A DNA stretch of 64,000 nt from Carex sylvatica (lineage: Eukaryota; Streptophyta; Magnoliopsida; Poales; Cyperaceae). A program made the position numbers and the translations under genes. Location of the stretch: contig CAXKVR010000107.1 of assembly GCA_964058845.1 (NCBI GenBank), forward strand, positions 62,001 to 126,000, read 5' to 3'. The notes under the pieces are model-generated. The model ran no database searches. It was given only the letters and a program-made list of their open reading frames with translations, and was not told where the DNA came from. Numbering within the stretch: the first letter of the stretch is position 1; every line of letters begins with the position of its first letter. This document shows positions 38,336 through 50,437 of the stretch, piece after piece.

Positions 38336-38736
38336 GAGGAAGGTTCAAATGCCTCCATCATGCCTTCATTTTTAAAAACTTTAATAACTCAAAATTTTGA
38401 TATTAAAATTCAAAATAAAATTATTGGATATGAACTACATTTTATCTATGAACGTGTAAAAAATTATGGCATTTCAACTTTATTTTGGTTGTCATCTTGA
38501 GCTTGTAAAAATGTATACTAATGTGGATAATTTCTAGATGTTCATTTTCCAACTTATTGATTAATATAAAAGCAAAATCAAAATGTGATAATTTTTATGG
38601 ACACATAGCGAAAACAACATAGATCACATCTAACAGTTTTATTTTGACGTTTAAGTTTTAAACTTTGAGTTATTAAAGTTTTTAAAAATGGAGGCATGAT
38701 GGAGGCACAAAAAATAGAGACATTTGAACCCTCCTC
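38336..38736. mobile_element. Mutator-like MITE nested in the arm of another
   Basis: A 401-bp foldback starting GAGGAAGGTTCAAATGCC and ending with the complement of GAGGAGGGTTCAAATG. It is flanked by the exact 9-bp duplication CTTAAAAAA (38327-38335, 38737-38745). The inner arms include GGCATGATGGAGGCA and its complement. A sister copy lies at 51552-51938. Confidence 0.88.
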
Positions 38737-38876
38737 CTTAAAAAATAGTAAAAAAATTTCAAAAATTATAAAATTTCATTGTCAGGCATATATTTTAGTA
38801 TAAATATCATGTTGAGCGGTTTGGATTAACAATTTGAACTTTGAAAACGAAGATATAAAATATGAGGTATTGGAAC

Positions 38877-40874
38877 TAGTGGATTGCAAATATCCTACCC
38901 GGGCCGCCCGTGCCCGCTACCCGGGGTACCCGTGCCCAAACCCGGGTATAGGTCGGGTAAACGGGTACGGACATAAAATGGGCAGGATACGCCCTTTTGG
39001 GAAAAAAACTCAACCATACCCAGACCGGATTATCCGTACCCGTATACCCTAGTGCCCGTGCTCGTGAACCCGTGTACCCATACCCGTGCCCGTGCCCGTA
39101 TACCCGAGTACCCTACACCCGTGTACCTGTGCCCGTATACCCGTGTACCCGCACCCGTTTTTTTTTTTTTCAAAATTTTCAAATCCCCCCCCTTTTTTTA
39201 TTATGTTTTTAAATTTTTATTTTTTTTTAATTTCTGTTTTTTAAATTCTGTTTTTTAATTTTTGTTTTTTAATTTCTGTTTTTTAATTTCTGTTTTTTAA
39301 TTTCTGTTTTTTTTAATTTCTGTTTTTTAAATTCTGTTTTTATTTCTGTTTTTTAAATTCTGTTTTTTTTATTCTTTTTTTTCTGTTTTTTTTTATTCTG
39401 TTTTTTTCTGTTTTTTTTTATTCTGTTTTTATTTCTGTTTTTTAAATTCTGTTTTTAATTTATTGTTTTAAAATTTCTGATTTAATTATATTTTTGATTT
39501 ATATTTTATTTAACCTATTAAAAATAAATGAACATTTAGAAAATATATTATCAATTTAAAATGTAAACTAAAAATTTTGAGATATAAATAAATTATGAAA
39601 CTATATAATTAGAATGAGAATTTGAAAATAAAATAAAATGACTCGTGTAAAGAAATAAATAAATACATTTGTACTTAGCCAAATAAATATACATGTAAAG
39701 AAATAAAATAAAGTTCCTGTGACTGCACATGTGTGTATATATTTATATCCAAGGAAACGATCATTTTTATTAATACCCTAAAAAAATATAATTTTAAAAA
39801 TGCTCCACATTAGCCCATGCAGCGCATGATGCAGCGCATGCGGCGGCATTTGCGGTTGAGATCACATGTAACGGTTCAGATCGACTTTTTGGATTTTGAA
39901 AATGAAAAAATGACTTGTAAGCATGTATCCTCATATGCTTATGTAAGTAGAGTAGCCAACCTCTATATTATATGTAGATATACGTATATGGTTCAGATCG
40001 ACTTATAAGCATCTAACGGTTCAGAACGACTTTTAAAGTAATTGATTTAAGTAACATTATTTTAAAATAATTAGTAATTTTGATTTATATTTAAAGTAAT
40101 TAATTTAAGCAACATTGTTTTAAAATAATTAGTAATTTTAATTTATATTTAAACTAATTGATTTAAGCAACATTGTTTTAAAATAATTAGTAATTATTTT
40201 TGTGAAGTAGTTAGATTTATTTTGAATAGGTTAGATTTTATTTTTGAAATTCGAAATTATTATTAATAGGTTAAAAAAATATTTTAGAATTATTTTTTGT
40301 GAATATGTGAAGTAATTTCTGTTTTTTAAATTCTGTTTTTTTAATTTCTTTTCTTTATTTTTCAATTGTATGTTATAATTATTTTAAAAATGTTAAATAA
40401 ATATGTTACATATATTATCAATTGAAAACGTAAACTAAAAATTTCTAGATATAAATAAATTATAAAACTATATAATTAGAATGAGAATTTGAAAATAAAA
40501 TAAAATAACTCGTGTAAAGAAATAAATAAATACATTTCTACTTAGCCGAATAAATATACAAATTTTCGCATGAATAATTTTTATATATAAGTTACAAATT
40601 TTATTTATTTATATACACTATTTGATATTGAACTATTCTGATTTTAAAAGTCGAATTATAAACACGTAATGATATTCGTACAACACTGTAAAAAAATAAC
40701 AAAAAAAATAACAGAGAAAAAAAAACCGGACCGGACCGCCCTGTCCGTCAAGGGTACCATGGGTAGGGCACGGGTTTTAAAAAAAATACCCGTGATACCC
40801 GTACCCGACCCGTATCCGTGCCCAATCCCGGATATACCCGGCCCGCCCGGCCCCTACCCGAGAGCACAACACTA
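38877..40874. mobile_element. Non-autonomous hAT element with CCCGTACCC arrays
   Basis: Terminal repeats TAGTGGATTGC and the complement of the end, TAGTGTTGTGC, are flanked by an exact 8-bp duplication ATTGGAAC (38869-38876, 40875-40882), as for hAT. The ends are GC-rich arrays of ACCCGTGCCCGTACCC units (38890-39155 and 40745-40860). The middle contains a pyrimidine array of TTAATTTCTGTTTT units (39205-39460, again at 40316-40350). A partial internal duplication, AAATAAAATAA(A/C)TCGTGTAAAG, lies near 39630 and 40500. Frames through the array give proline- and tyrosine-rich peptides that are repeat artefacts. 1998 bp, no transposase. Confidence 0.88.
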
Positions 40875-41143
40875 ATTGGAACCCTCCTCTTAAAATATAG
40901 ATGCATTAAAATTAATTTATAAGCCTTATACTTTTAACCGATTGATTTTATATTAAATTAGTTTAAAATTTTAAAAACATTGCATGTAAACGCATCACTT
41001 ATGAAGTAGTTCGGTTTCAACGGTTTGAATTTATGGTTTGGTACCAATTCTTTAGGTTTTGGAGCTAAGTTTACAAAGAAGCTTGGTAAGCTTAATTAAG
41101 AACTACCTAAGTTCTACTCTATTATATAGAGTAAAGCTAGTGT

Positions 41144-41480
41144 ACATTATGCTCACCAAGAAGATTTGGTGAGCATAACTTCAAAACATATTGAATTGAT
41201 ATCACACGACGAATCAATCAACTGTTGAAATCGATATACTTCACGAGCGATGTGTGATGTAATATTTTTAAATTTTCAAATTTATTTAGTACAAAGTCAA
41301 GCGGCCAAAAGAATGAAGGTTAATGAGTTATTTTAATGCATTTATTTTTCATCATTTTCTAACCGCTTGACTTTATACTAAATAAATTTAAAAATTTACA
41401 TATACACATATCACTATCACTATGAAGTATTTCATAACAGTTGAAATTCTAAATGAACATAATGAATGCTAATTTTACTC
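41144..41480. repeat. Foldback repeat
   Basis: Inner arms TTTAGTACAAAGTCAAGCGG and CCGCTTGACTTTATACTAAA are near-complements. The outer arms share ATTATGCTCA / ATGAACATAAT and ACTTCA-rich segments less exactly. MITE-like, with no proven target duplication. Confidence 0.5.
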
Positions 41481-42052
41481 CGATTATATTATACTTCTTT
41501 CCTCTCATTTATTTAAAAGTCTTATGTTTAAAGTGTGTCTAGAAATAGTACATATAATTCTTAAAATAATGCAATCTTTTTGTAGTACTATATGTTGATA
41601 ATTACTCTTAATTGTATATATGTGTTGTTTAGCATTTAAATGTCCTTAACGTTTCTGAAAAATATTTCAGAAATGATTTTATTTTAAAAACTAATTCTAC
41701 ATGTGTAGTTCTACACAGTCTGTCTCATATCATGAAAAAAGAAAAAGCTTATCATCATGAAAAAAGAAAAAGCTTGTGATAAGCGTGATGAGCCAACTTA
41801 AATATTACAGTCTCTTTAATTATGAAAATGAAACTCTCATGGCTCCGGTTAAATTTTATTTCTAACCTATATATAAACTAAAGATTTAGTTGTTATTATT
41901 GATATTTTTTTTAAACTCTCTTCAATTGATTTTTCTTTGTCTGGAGCGAGGTTTGTAAAAAAAAAAGTTACTAGTATATATATTATCATTACCAAAGTGC
42001 GTTTTTGTTTGTTTCACCGATATAATATAACCATTTGAGATCTCAAACTTAA

Positions 42053-42189
42053 AAAAATTGGTCTTTTATCTAGTGACAAATGTAATATTGTTTTCCATAT
42101 GTAAAACTGCATGTTTGAAATTCAGAAAAACAATCCTTTATAAATATTATATAGTTAACTTGAACTCTAACCTTTACTCAAAAAATCTA
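42053..42189 (+). mobile_element. Second copy of the tRNA-derived SINE (diverged)
   Basis: Aligns with 37903-38062 by eye: TCTAGTGACAAATG, then TTTTCCATATG, CATGTTTGAAATTC, CCTTTATAAATATTA and CTAACCTTTACTCAAAAAAT. An 8-bp direct repeat AAACTTAA (42045-42052 and 42190-42197) flanks it. Confidence 0.55.
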
Positions 42190-42716
42190 AAACTTAATAA
42201 TCTTTCTATTTTTTTTTTAACAAATTGTTCTAGATTAGTGAGTTTGTGAGAAGTCTCACTGTGCCTGGTTTGGAGAAATTCCAAAGAATACACCATAATT
42301 TATACATTATAGTACAGTCGAGCGGCCAATTAATGCGCTCTCAATGTCTCTTTAATTATTTCTAAAAATCATTTCATGTACTATTTGGTATCTTAACTTT
42401 TTTAGATGAATTTGGTATCTTAACTTTTTTAGATGAATTTGGTATATTAATTATTATAGTACTTTAGAAGAGTTCTTATGTTTTTTTTTATTATTAATAG
42501 TGGTATATACCACCGATTTTATTTGAAATCACAGCATATCTGACTTAGTATCTAATTGGTACCAAAATCAAATATAGCAAGTCTATACAGGTGTTCAAAA
42601 CAAAAATAAAAATAAAAATAAAAGAAAGACCAAAACAGCCTAACATGCACATAGCTAAGTAAAGCAACAACATAAGAAAAATACGAAAACATCAAAAAAA
42701 TGCATAAAACTAAGTA

Positions 42717-43327
42717 CTACATATCTAATAAGTTTTCATCCTCCTCCTCTTCTTCAGACATTGGAGATGGAGAGTTGTCAGCTCCAAAACCCTGCATATC
42801 TTCCGATCTATCCACTTGAGAAATGGACATTAGAAGGTCCACTACTTGAGCCAATTCTAAACTTCTTACCTCTTCCTCGTAAATTTGATCTGGGAGATCC
42901 TTAACATCAGAAGGGAGCATTAGACTCAATTTTAAAAATTAATTATCTAATCGAGATTGACACCAAAAACTAGTCAATGAAATAATTCTTGCACCAATAG
43001 ATTTAATTGGTAAATGGTTAGCATCATTAAAACATATTCAATTTCTTTCCAACCAAATGGCCCATAAAATTGATCCTCTTAATAGCTCAACCAATAACCT
43101 ATCTTTTAAAGGAATATTTGCATCTAATACCCATAAATCCTCTAAAGATGCACAAGTAAATATAAACTGATTATAATCGGTAATCCAATTTCATATTAAT
43201 CTAATGTAAGAACAATGTATAAAAAGATGCTCAGTATCTTCAGGTTGATCACAAAAAACACAAGAAATATCACCTTGCCAATCTTTGGCAACTAATTAAT
43301 TTTGGTTAAGATTTTATCCCTCTTAAC
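42717..43327 (-). pseudogene. LINE ORF2 C-terminal part (zf-RVT remainder)
   Basis: Continues the frame interrupted by the hAT element. The zinc-binding part DISCVFCDQPEDTEHLFIHC has the C-x2-C ... H-x4-C pattern of the zf-RVT domain. A tryptophan-rich tail follows (ILWAIWLERN) and an acidic C-terminus ending EEEEEDENLLDM with a stop at 42717-42719. Several in-frame stops are present (for example near 43195 and 43040). The continuity across the hAT is what identifies one gene. Confidence 0.8.
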
Positions 43328-46300
43328 TAGGCCTGCTAATTGAATAGGGCCTATTCATGAACAACTGGGCTGAACACTTGAAAAAAGAATATTGAACAAG
43401 GTGTGATCCGAACTGAGCCCAATGTTCAGTTCAGTTCAAATTTAATTTTTATTATGAATTGAATCTGAACAGAACCCGAACTTTGTTCGGTTAAGTTCAT
43501 TCATGAGCCTATTTAAAAAGCCTGTTTGAACGTGTTTTGAACATCCTGTTTGGAAGTGTTTTGGGCAGCAGCCGACAGTCACCCTAGCGATGCCTCATGC
43601 CTCTAATCGATCTCTCTCTCTCCCTTTGCCTCTCCACCATCGCCTCTCTGCTCCGCCTCTAACCTAGTCGCCGTCGCCTCTCTGCTCAGCCTCCCTCCTC
43701 CTCCTCCGCTGGTCCGTTGCCTATCTCCTCTCTCTAGGTAAATTTCTTCTCCGTCATATCAAAGCCGTATCTGACCAGTTGGGTACCATTGTTGGGTTGT
43801 TCAGGTTGTGGTGTACCATTATTGGGTACCAACTTGAATTTTCGTGTCACTGAGATATCTATTGTGTGATCTATTATCTTTTTATATGGTTCTTAAAAAG
43901 TTCTTTACAATAACAGGTATTTGATTCACTGTCAGACCAGATTCTCTATCATTTGATGTGATGATCTCTCATGTTTCAGAAACTGGACCTGTAAGATTTT
44001 CTTATTAAGCACTACTAAAATATTTTAAATTTGATGTAATTTTGAAAATGGGATTGCTGCTTGTATAATGGTAATGTACCAGTAAACTACATACAGTACA
44101 ACTTTTTTTTTAGTTAAACTTAGCCATGGTAAAGAGTTTCTTATTGAATTTCAACCAAGGAATCAACATCTCTTAACCGATAAAAAAAACCGCTGACTTT
44201 ATGATTTGTAGGTGTAATTCTTAACTCCAAAATTGTGTTATTACTTTGTAGTTGATAATATATTGTTGTGTTATAAATTATAATTCTTTTATTTTGGTTT
44301 TTACTTGCATTGCAGGGTTGGAGGCTTGTTTCTTCTCATTTCTCAATACTTTAGGATTCATCAATCTTTCCTGCTTTATCACTGAACCAAAAGGTCAGCT
44401 CTAATTCTTGTATGAAATTCACTTGATAAATCCTCCTGACAGTTTACAGGTTTTTATCACTTAATAAATCCTCTTGACAGTTTTTACTAGTTCATAAATA
44501 TAAACTATCCTAGATAAGGCTATGTAGAAGTTCTTACAAGTTTTTACAATTCTGTATGTTATGTAGAAGTTTTTCTTTTGTATCATTTTATCTATGGATA
44601 AATGCTTGTGGGGGCTAGATAAATGTTTGCTTTAGTGTAAAAAGTATGATTCAGATTTCATTTGGGATAGACCAAGCAAATATTTCTCATAACACATGAG
44701 TAGTTCGGTTTGGATATATTGTTTTCTTAATATTTATTTGTTTGTGTTGTGGTTGATGTTTGTTCTTGTTGCCTGGATAAATTCTATTGTTATCTGATTA
44801 TAGATTATATTTTTTGTTTAGAATTGATGACTAAATGTGTACTCTCTCTCCCTGTAAAATTTACACTTTTATTTAGGTCTAAGTTAGTGAATCCTGATAT
44901 TTGGTGTTATTCTTTTAGTCTTATTGATTGTTTTTTTTTTTGTAGAGCATAATGTCAGAATCTCAGACGCACGAAAATCCTGATATTGGTGTCGAGTCCG
45001 AGAGCGGATCGACCGTACCAAAACAAAGTCGAAAAAGATCACGAGCGTGGAACTATTTTTGTGTTGTAGGAAACAAAGCAGTGTGCAAATATTGTTCCAT
45101 GGAGTTCGTGTCTGGTAATGGTTCTGGAACAACACACTTGCTTTGACATATCCCTGTTTGCCCAAATATTGGTGAAGTAGAAAGAGAGAGGTTTGCATTG
45201 GGCAAAGAGTCGATTTATTTGGTGCGCCCAATTATAAGTTTGATCCCGTATTGACTCGTAATTTCATGGCTATGCTATTTATAGATGCAGAAATATCATT
45301 TAATGTGATTGAAAGTCAATTTTGGGAACCGACAATGAGGTCTTTAAGACCTGAATATAAAGCCATTGGGCCGCAAACGCTTAGAAATGATTGCATAGAA
45401 TTGTTTAGAACTGGAATGGGAGTAACAATGAAGGAATTTGAAGTATTAGACTCACGTGTCTCTTTCACGAGTGATATATGGACTTCGAGCGTGAGTTTAG
45501 GTTATTTGTGCCTAACGGCACATTTCATAGATAAAGACTTCAATTTTCAAAAGAACATCATCTCATTTAAGCAAATTCCTTATCCGCATACGGGTGTAAA
45601 TGTTGCGGGTTTAGTTAGAAATATTTTACTGAAGTGGAAGTTGGAGGGTAAGATGTTCGCAGTTACTTTAGACAATTTCACGGTAAATGATTTGGCGGTT
45701 GGACTTATAGTGAAGCAATTTTGGGACAAGTCAATTTTTAAAGGAAAATACATGCATACGAGATGTGTTGTACATATCTTGAATATAATGGTACAAGATG
45801 GTATGAAAATTATCCAGTCGTGTTTGCTTACAATTAGAGATTTAATACGGAATATTTCATCAAGTGGCGCCAAACTTCAATTGTTCAATGACATCCTAAA
45901 AGATCTTAACTTGCCATTTAAGAGGGGTATGATTCTAGATTGTCCAACTATGTGGAATTCCACTTTCGAGATGGTTAATGAAGCTATAAAATACAAGGAG
46001 GCTTTGGTAAGGTTTGGTGATGATGTTAAAATGGCGATTCCTAGTTCAGAGGATTGGAAGCAGACCGAAGAGATGGCAAAGTTCTTGGCAGTATTCGTAG
46101 ATGCTACAAAAACTTTCTCAATTGTGAGGTGACCAGGTTCAAATTGTTATATGAAAGAGGTGTGGTCCATTCGGAGTGCATTGTTGGAGGAAGATACGAG
46201 TTTCAAACCAATTATGCAAAAATTATCGAAGGAGATGCAAAAGAAGTTTGACAAATATTGGAAAACTCTGAATTTGATTCTCACATTGGCATGTATTTTT

Positions 46301-48385
46301 GATCCTCGGAGAAAGATGGTTTGTGTAGAATTTTGTTTCGAAGATTCATATGGAGTAGCAACCGTTTTGTACGATGAAAAGATAAGAGAGGTTAAAACTT
46401 GGCTTAGAAAATTCTATGACGAGTATGAGAGGACAACTTCCAATACGGCCCGGCCGACAAGTAGTCAATCTCCAGAGGTGGAAAGTGGGATACTCGTCAA
46501 AAAGAAGTTTGAGATGTGATTTCTAAATTTCAAGTTCAGAATCGTAATCTACCACAAAAGAAATGCGAGTTGGATAGTTATCTTGAAGAATCATTAGTGG
46601 TGTCCGAGGATGAAGAATTCGATGTTTTGGGGTGGTGGAAAAGAAACTCAGATTTGTTTCCAACTTTAGCCAAAATGGCAAGGGATTTTTTGGTTGTTAC
46701 GGTTTCGACCGTTGCTTCAGAGTCGGCATTTACTGCAGTGGGTCTGTTAACAAATCACTTGCGTAGCTCGATGAACGCTGAAACCATTGAGGCCCTCGTT
46801 TGTACCAAAGATTGGTTTGGCTCCGTTGACGGTTTTGATTTGGATAAATTTCGTCCGTTCATGCGGTCTGTTGGTAAGCAACAAATCTTTATTTTTATAT
46901 ATTTCTTTTTATAAGGATCTGTTGGTAAGTTTATTTATAACTTACTAAAGTAGAAGTTTCTTTTTTCCAACTTTTGTACTCCAAAATACTGAATCAGTAT
47001 ATGAGATATCAAAATGCTTGATAGAGTTTGATTCTTTTTATAAGGGTCTATTGGTAAGTTTGATAAGCAGGCTACTAATAATTGCATGTTACTAAGATTT
47101 TGCTTAATAATTGCAGGCTACTAAAATTTTCTACATGATCAAGCTTTATGGAAAGCCTATAAGGAACAAGGTCAGTTAATGCTAAATTTTAAAAAAAAAT
47201 TAGCACATGACCATGCTACTAAGACACAATCTAGTTCACTACGGTTTTTTAATCAAGAGTTTGTTTTAAGCAATGATATTAAGCTGAAGTATTCATATCA
47301 TTTTGTTTTTCCTTTTCTCATAAACTATTTTGCATGAACCTCTTCCTTATCTAATTGCTTTCCTTGTTGCTTGTGCCTAATTGATTATAAATATCCGTAT
47401 CAGTTCTTACTATTTTGGGATGGGGAATACTGGTACCAGACCGGTACTAGCATTGAATGCGGTTCTGGTGCCTCTGACATATGACTGGGACTGAATTTTA
47501 AATTCTAGAAACTTAAGGTCACCTAGGTAAGAACTTGAAATTCTAGGAACTCGAAAATTTATACTTTATAGACTTAACTCTTTTGTTTACTTACTGGGTT
47601 TGGCTGGAAATTAAATGAAGGAAAAGAATTGGAGCTTTGGGCTGAGGCTTTAACTTGAGCTGATAGTTCCTTCTAAACAGAAAATTAAATTAGTTCTGTT
47701 AATCATAATAGATTAGTAGTGATTATACGCTAGTTTTACTGGCATGACATACAATCACTTATTTCTTCACTTATTAATACTTCAATTTGTGAAATTTGAC
47801 AGGTTATGTTGGAATGCTTCGAGTTGTGCAATTTGGCAGGTTATGTTTGAATGCTTGGAATGCATAAATATCATTAAAAAAAGAGTTCAAAAGCAGGTTT
47901 TGAATTTTAGAACTAGAGTTTTGATTAGGCATAGGAGAGGTGCTTCAGCTTGATCTGATAATTTGTATTTTTAATTTTGAAATCGAATGTCTAATTCTAA
48001 CACTTTATTTTTAGTGTTGTGGGAAAATTTAATGACCGGACTTGTAAATTGAGTTCTAAAATTTTTAAGGTAAACTTTCTCTCAAAATGAATAGATAGAA
48101 ATAATACGATTCTGAAACAAATTCCTAATAAAAAAAGTGAAACGAAGCCTGTATGAACAACAACTATTCAGCCCATTTGGTTGTCCACTGTTCAGCCCGG
48201 TTCGTTGAAACGGGCTTGTTCCGAACAGGGTTCAATTTCGAACCGAACTCAGTTTTGAACAATATTGAACGGGCTGATCATGAGCACGAAGAGTTTGATT
48301 TTGGGCTGATCATGAACAGGTTTTATTAATTTCAGTTTTGATCTAGGCCCGATCTGAACAGGGTTTTTGTACATTAGCAGCCCTA
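43328..48385 (+). mobile_element. hAT element (Ac/Tam3-like), 5.06 kb, with transposase pseudogene
   Basis: Termini TAGGCCTGCTAAT at 43328 and the complement of the end, TAGGGCTGCTAAT, are flanked by an exact 8-bp duplication CTCTTAAC (43320-43327 and 48386-48393). Both ends are rich in TTCAG / GAACAG motifs (for example GGGCTGAACA near 43370 and CCGAACAGGG near 48220) that look like subterminal transposase sites. It encodes a hAT transposase at 44952-46914. A CT-rich leader (about 43600-43735) followed by GT, and a TTTTTTGTAG acceptor just before the ATG, suggest intron(s) in the 5' UTR. The exact duplication implies a later insertion than the LINE it sits in. Confidence 0.93.
44952..46914 (+). 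pseudogene. hAT transposase, decayed
   Basis: Would cut and paste the element by binding its ends and catalysing hairpin-forming excision. Domains in order: a BED-type zinc finger (AWNYF ... CKYC ... THLL, then a stop where the R-H-I of the finger is expected, at 45144-45146); the catalytic core with FTSDIWTSSVSLGYLCL, FAVTLDNFTVND and TRCVVHILNIMVQDGM; DCPTMWNSTFEM; and the C-terminal dimerisation domain (FDVLGWWKRNSDLFPTLAKM, VSTVASESAF, EALVCTKDW). Breaks: the nonsense codon in the finger, a frameshift between 45146 and 45251, a TGA at 46130-46132 and a frameshift near 46510. The first stop looks like a CGA to TGA change, as expected from methylated CpG decay. The element is therefore not autonomous now. 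Confidence 0.92.
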
Positions 48386-48393
48386 CTCTTAAC

Positions 48394-49832
48394 TAACCAT
48401 AAGAATATTTTAATTTTCAAAGGAATATGTGATTTTCAAATAGAATTATACTCCTTATTTGGAATACCCCCATAGTCAAGCCATTGATAAAAAGAATGTA
48501 CAGTAAAGTTATCATCATTGGACCATCTCCAAATCAATCTATCTTCTAACTGATCAGATAAAGTAAAATGCTGAAATCTAAACTGTAAAGTTTGTCATTC
48601 GTCAAAACAGACACCAGTCAACTGTCTTTTGAAAGACAATTGAAGAGTAGAACTAACAAAAGCCTCTGCAACTGAAATAAATCTATTAGATACTATAGAA
48701 AATAAGTGAGAATATTGATGTTGTAAAGTATGCTCAGAACACCATCTATCTAACCAGAAAGATGTACTTTGACCGTTACCTATTTCTTTATTTAATCCTA
48801 AATTAATAACTGGAATATCCTTAAGAATTGATCTCCAGAAGGGAGAGCAAATTGTAGGAATAGTTCTTGTCATATATTATTTCGAATAATATCATTCCAT
48901 TTACCATGTACTGTATTATCTAAAAAATATAATCCACCACTTAGCCAATAAAGCGTTATTCATAAGTTTCAAATCTAAAATTTTCAAACCACCTTGACTT
49001 TTACTTTTACAAACTATTCTCCATTCCACTAAATAATATTTTCTTCTTGTAGAATTACCCCCATGCCACAAGAATTTTCTCCTAATCTTATCTATTTTAT
49101 GTCTTATTTTTACGGGTAATCTATAAATAGATAGCCAATATAACAGAATAGCTGAAAGGACAAAATTGAGAAGAGTAACTCGACCCCCTAAAGATAATAA
49201 GGAGCCCTTCCATGATTACAATTTTTTCTCAATCTTATATATAAGAATTTGCCAATCAATGTCTGTAAGAGACTTATTATTGATTGAGACACCTAAATAA
49301 GTAAGTGATAAATTAAGTACCTTACAACCCAAATTATTCCAATTTAATGGGTACATCTCACTTTTGTCGTAATTAATTTTGAGACCTGAGACATTCTCAA
49401 ATGCTAAAAGAAGCCATTTAATATTACCTAAAATATTTTTATCAGCTTTAAGAAATAGTAAAGTATCATCTGCAAAATGTAAATTTAACACATTACCTAA
49501 ATTACGAAAATTACCTAAATTTTCTATAAAACCCCCTTGTTGTGCTTTCAACAGAATCTTATTTAAAACACCAGTAACTAAAATAAAGAGAAAATGTGAC
49601 AAGGGATCACCTTGTCTCACTCCTCTCTTACATGAAAGGTATGGACCTAAAGTACCATTCAGATTAACACAAGTTCGACTACCTTTTAAAGTTAATATAA
49701 TTCAAGAAATAAATCTAGAACCAAAGCCTCATAATTGTATAACTTCTATAAGAAAATTTCAATTAACATGGTCAAAAGCCTTTTCAAAATCTAACGTAAA
49801 TAAGATTCCTTTCTGTTTTGTAATCTTAATTT
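48394..49832 (-). pseudogene. LINE ORF2, reverse transcriptase part (5'-truncated)
   Basis: Reverse transcriptase of an L1-type LINE. It opens with LFTLDFEKAFDHVNW at the truncation point, then CKRGVRQGDPLS, NLHFADDTLLFLKA (catalytic ADD-type motif) and GLKINYDKSEM, all core motifs in the right order. Towards the hAT insertion a zf-RVT-like region begins (FWRSILKD, IGNGQSTSFWLDRW, then PLKIKIFLWLV). Stops and frameshifts occur near 49730, 49200 and 48597, so it is dead. It continues at 42717-43319 beyond the inserted hAT. Confidence 0.88.
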
Positions 49833-50437
49833 GAAGAGTTCCTATGTATTCACTTAATTATAATTCCTTTATTAAAATTATACTTATATCTTTTTCTAAA
49901 AATAAAATAAGGTTGTATTAGTGAAATTGTCTGCTAGTTGTTCTTGAAGGGACAATTTATCTATTTATGGTCAACAGAAAGTTCTTAAAACAATCCCAAA
50001 AATACAAATCCATTATTTCAAACAATGGACTATTTCATCTCGTAGTTTGTTTCGTTGTGCTGGAGAATTCATCAAAGTTTGCATCTCCTGACCTAATAAG
50101 GAATATCTCGTGTTCACACAAAAGGCCTAAAAGCGGCTGTGCAATTGGCCCAATTCAGATATTTATTGGACCTAATTTTTATCTGCTCATGTACAGCCTG
50201 TGAATTATAAGCCTTTTTGGACGATCTAGTGTATATAACTTTACACTTCAAACGATAATATTTTAAATGTATTTTACCTTGTTGAAAGGTTTCGGCCTTT
50301 TGCTATCTCTGTATTGGTTATGTGACGTCGTTCATGTGTCGAAAGATGATTTTTTTAATAATTATTTCTTTATTTCAATTTATTTTACAATATCTGTTAC
50401 CATCTTTATTTCAATCACATTTAATCACATCATGTTT

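Larger units (their letters stand above)
38099..40889. mobile_element. Mutator-like MITE enlarged by two nested insertions
   Basis: Outer ends GAGGAGAGTTCCAAT and ATTGGAACCCTCCTC are inverted repeats flanked by an exact 9-bp duplication TTAAAATAT (38090-38098, 40890-40898). Without the insertions at 38336-38736 and 38877-40874 it is about 375 bp. Its arms contain the GATCCGAACCGTTCAACATG core shared with the hairpins at 942, 20695 and 56482. Confidence 0.88.
40899..42480. other. Intergenic DNA with a foldback repeat and a SINE copy
   Basis: No gene. It contains the foldback at about 41144-41480, a direct repeat near 41735-41785 built from CATGAAAAAAGAAAAAGCTT, and the SINE at 42053-42189. 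Confidence 0.5.
42481..49832 (-). mobile_element. 5'-truncated L1-type LINE, interrupted by a hAT element
   Basis: Minus-strand non-LTR retrotransposon. Its 3' end is an A tail (a T run on the plus strand from 42481). It is flanked by a 14-bp target duplication, GAAGAGTTCTTATG at 42467-42480 and GAAGAGTTCCTATG at 49833-49846 (13 of 14). Without the hAT at 43328-48385 the LINE is about 2.29 kb, starting inside the reverse transcriptase domain: a classic 5' truncation. Confidence 0.88.

Noticed and set aside
38834..39258. Proline/tyrosine/arginine-rich frames resembling a structural protein
   Set aside because: Produced by CCCGTACCC arrays of the hAT element; all three frames look alike.
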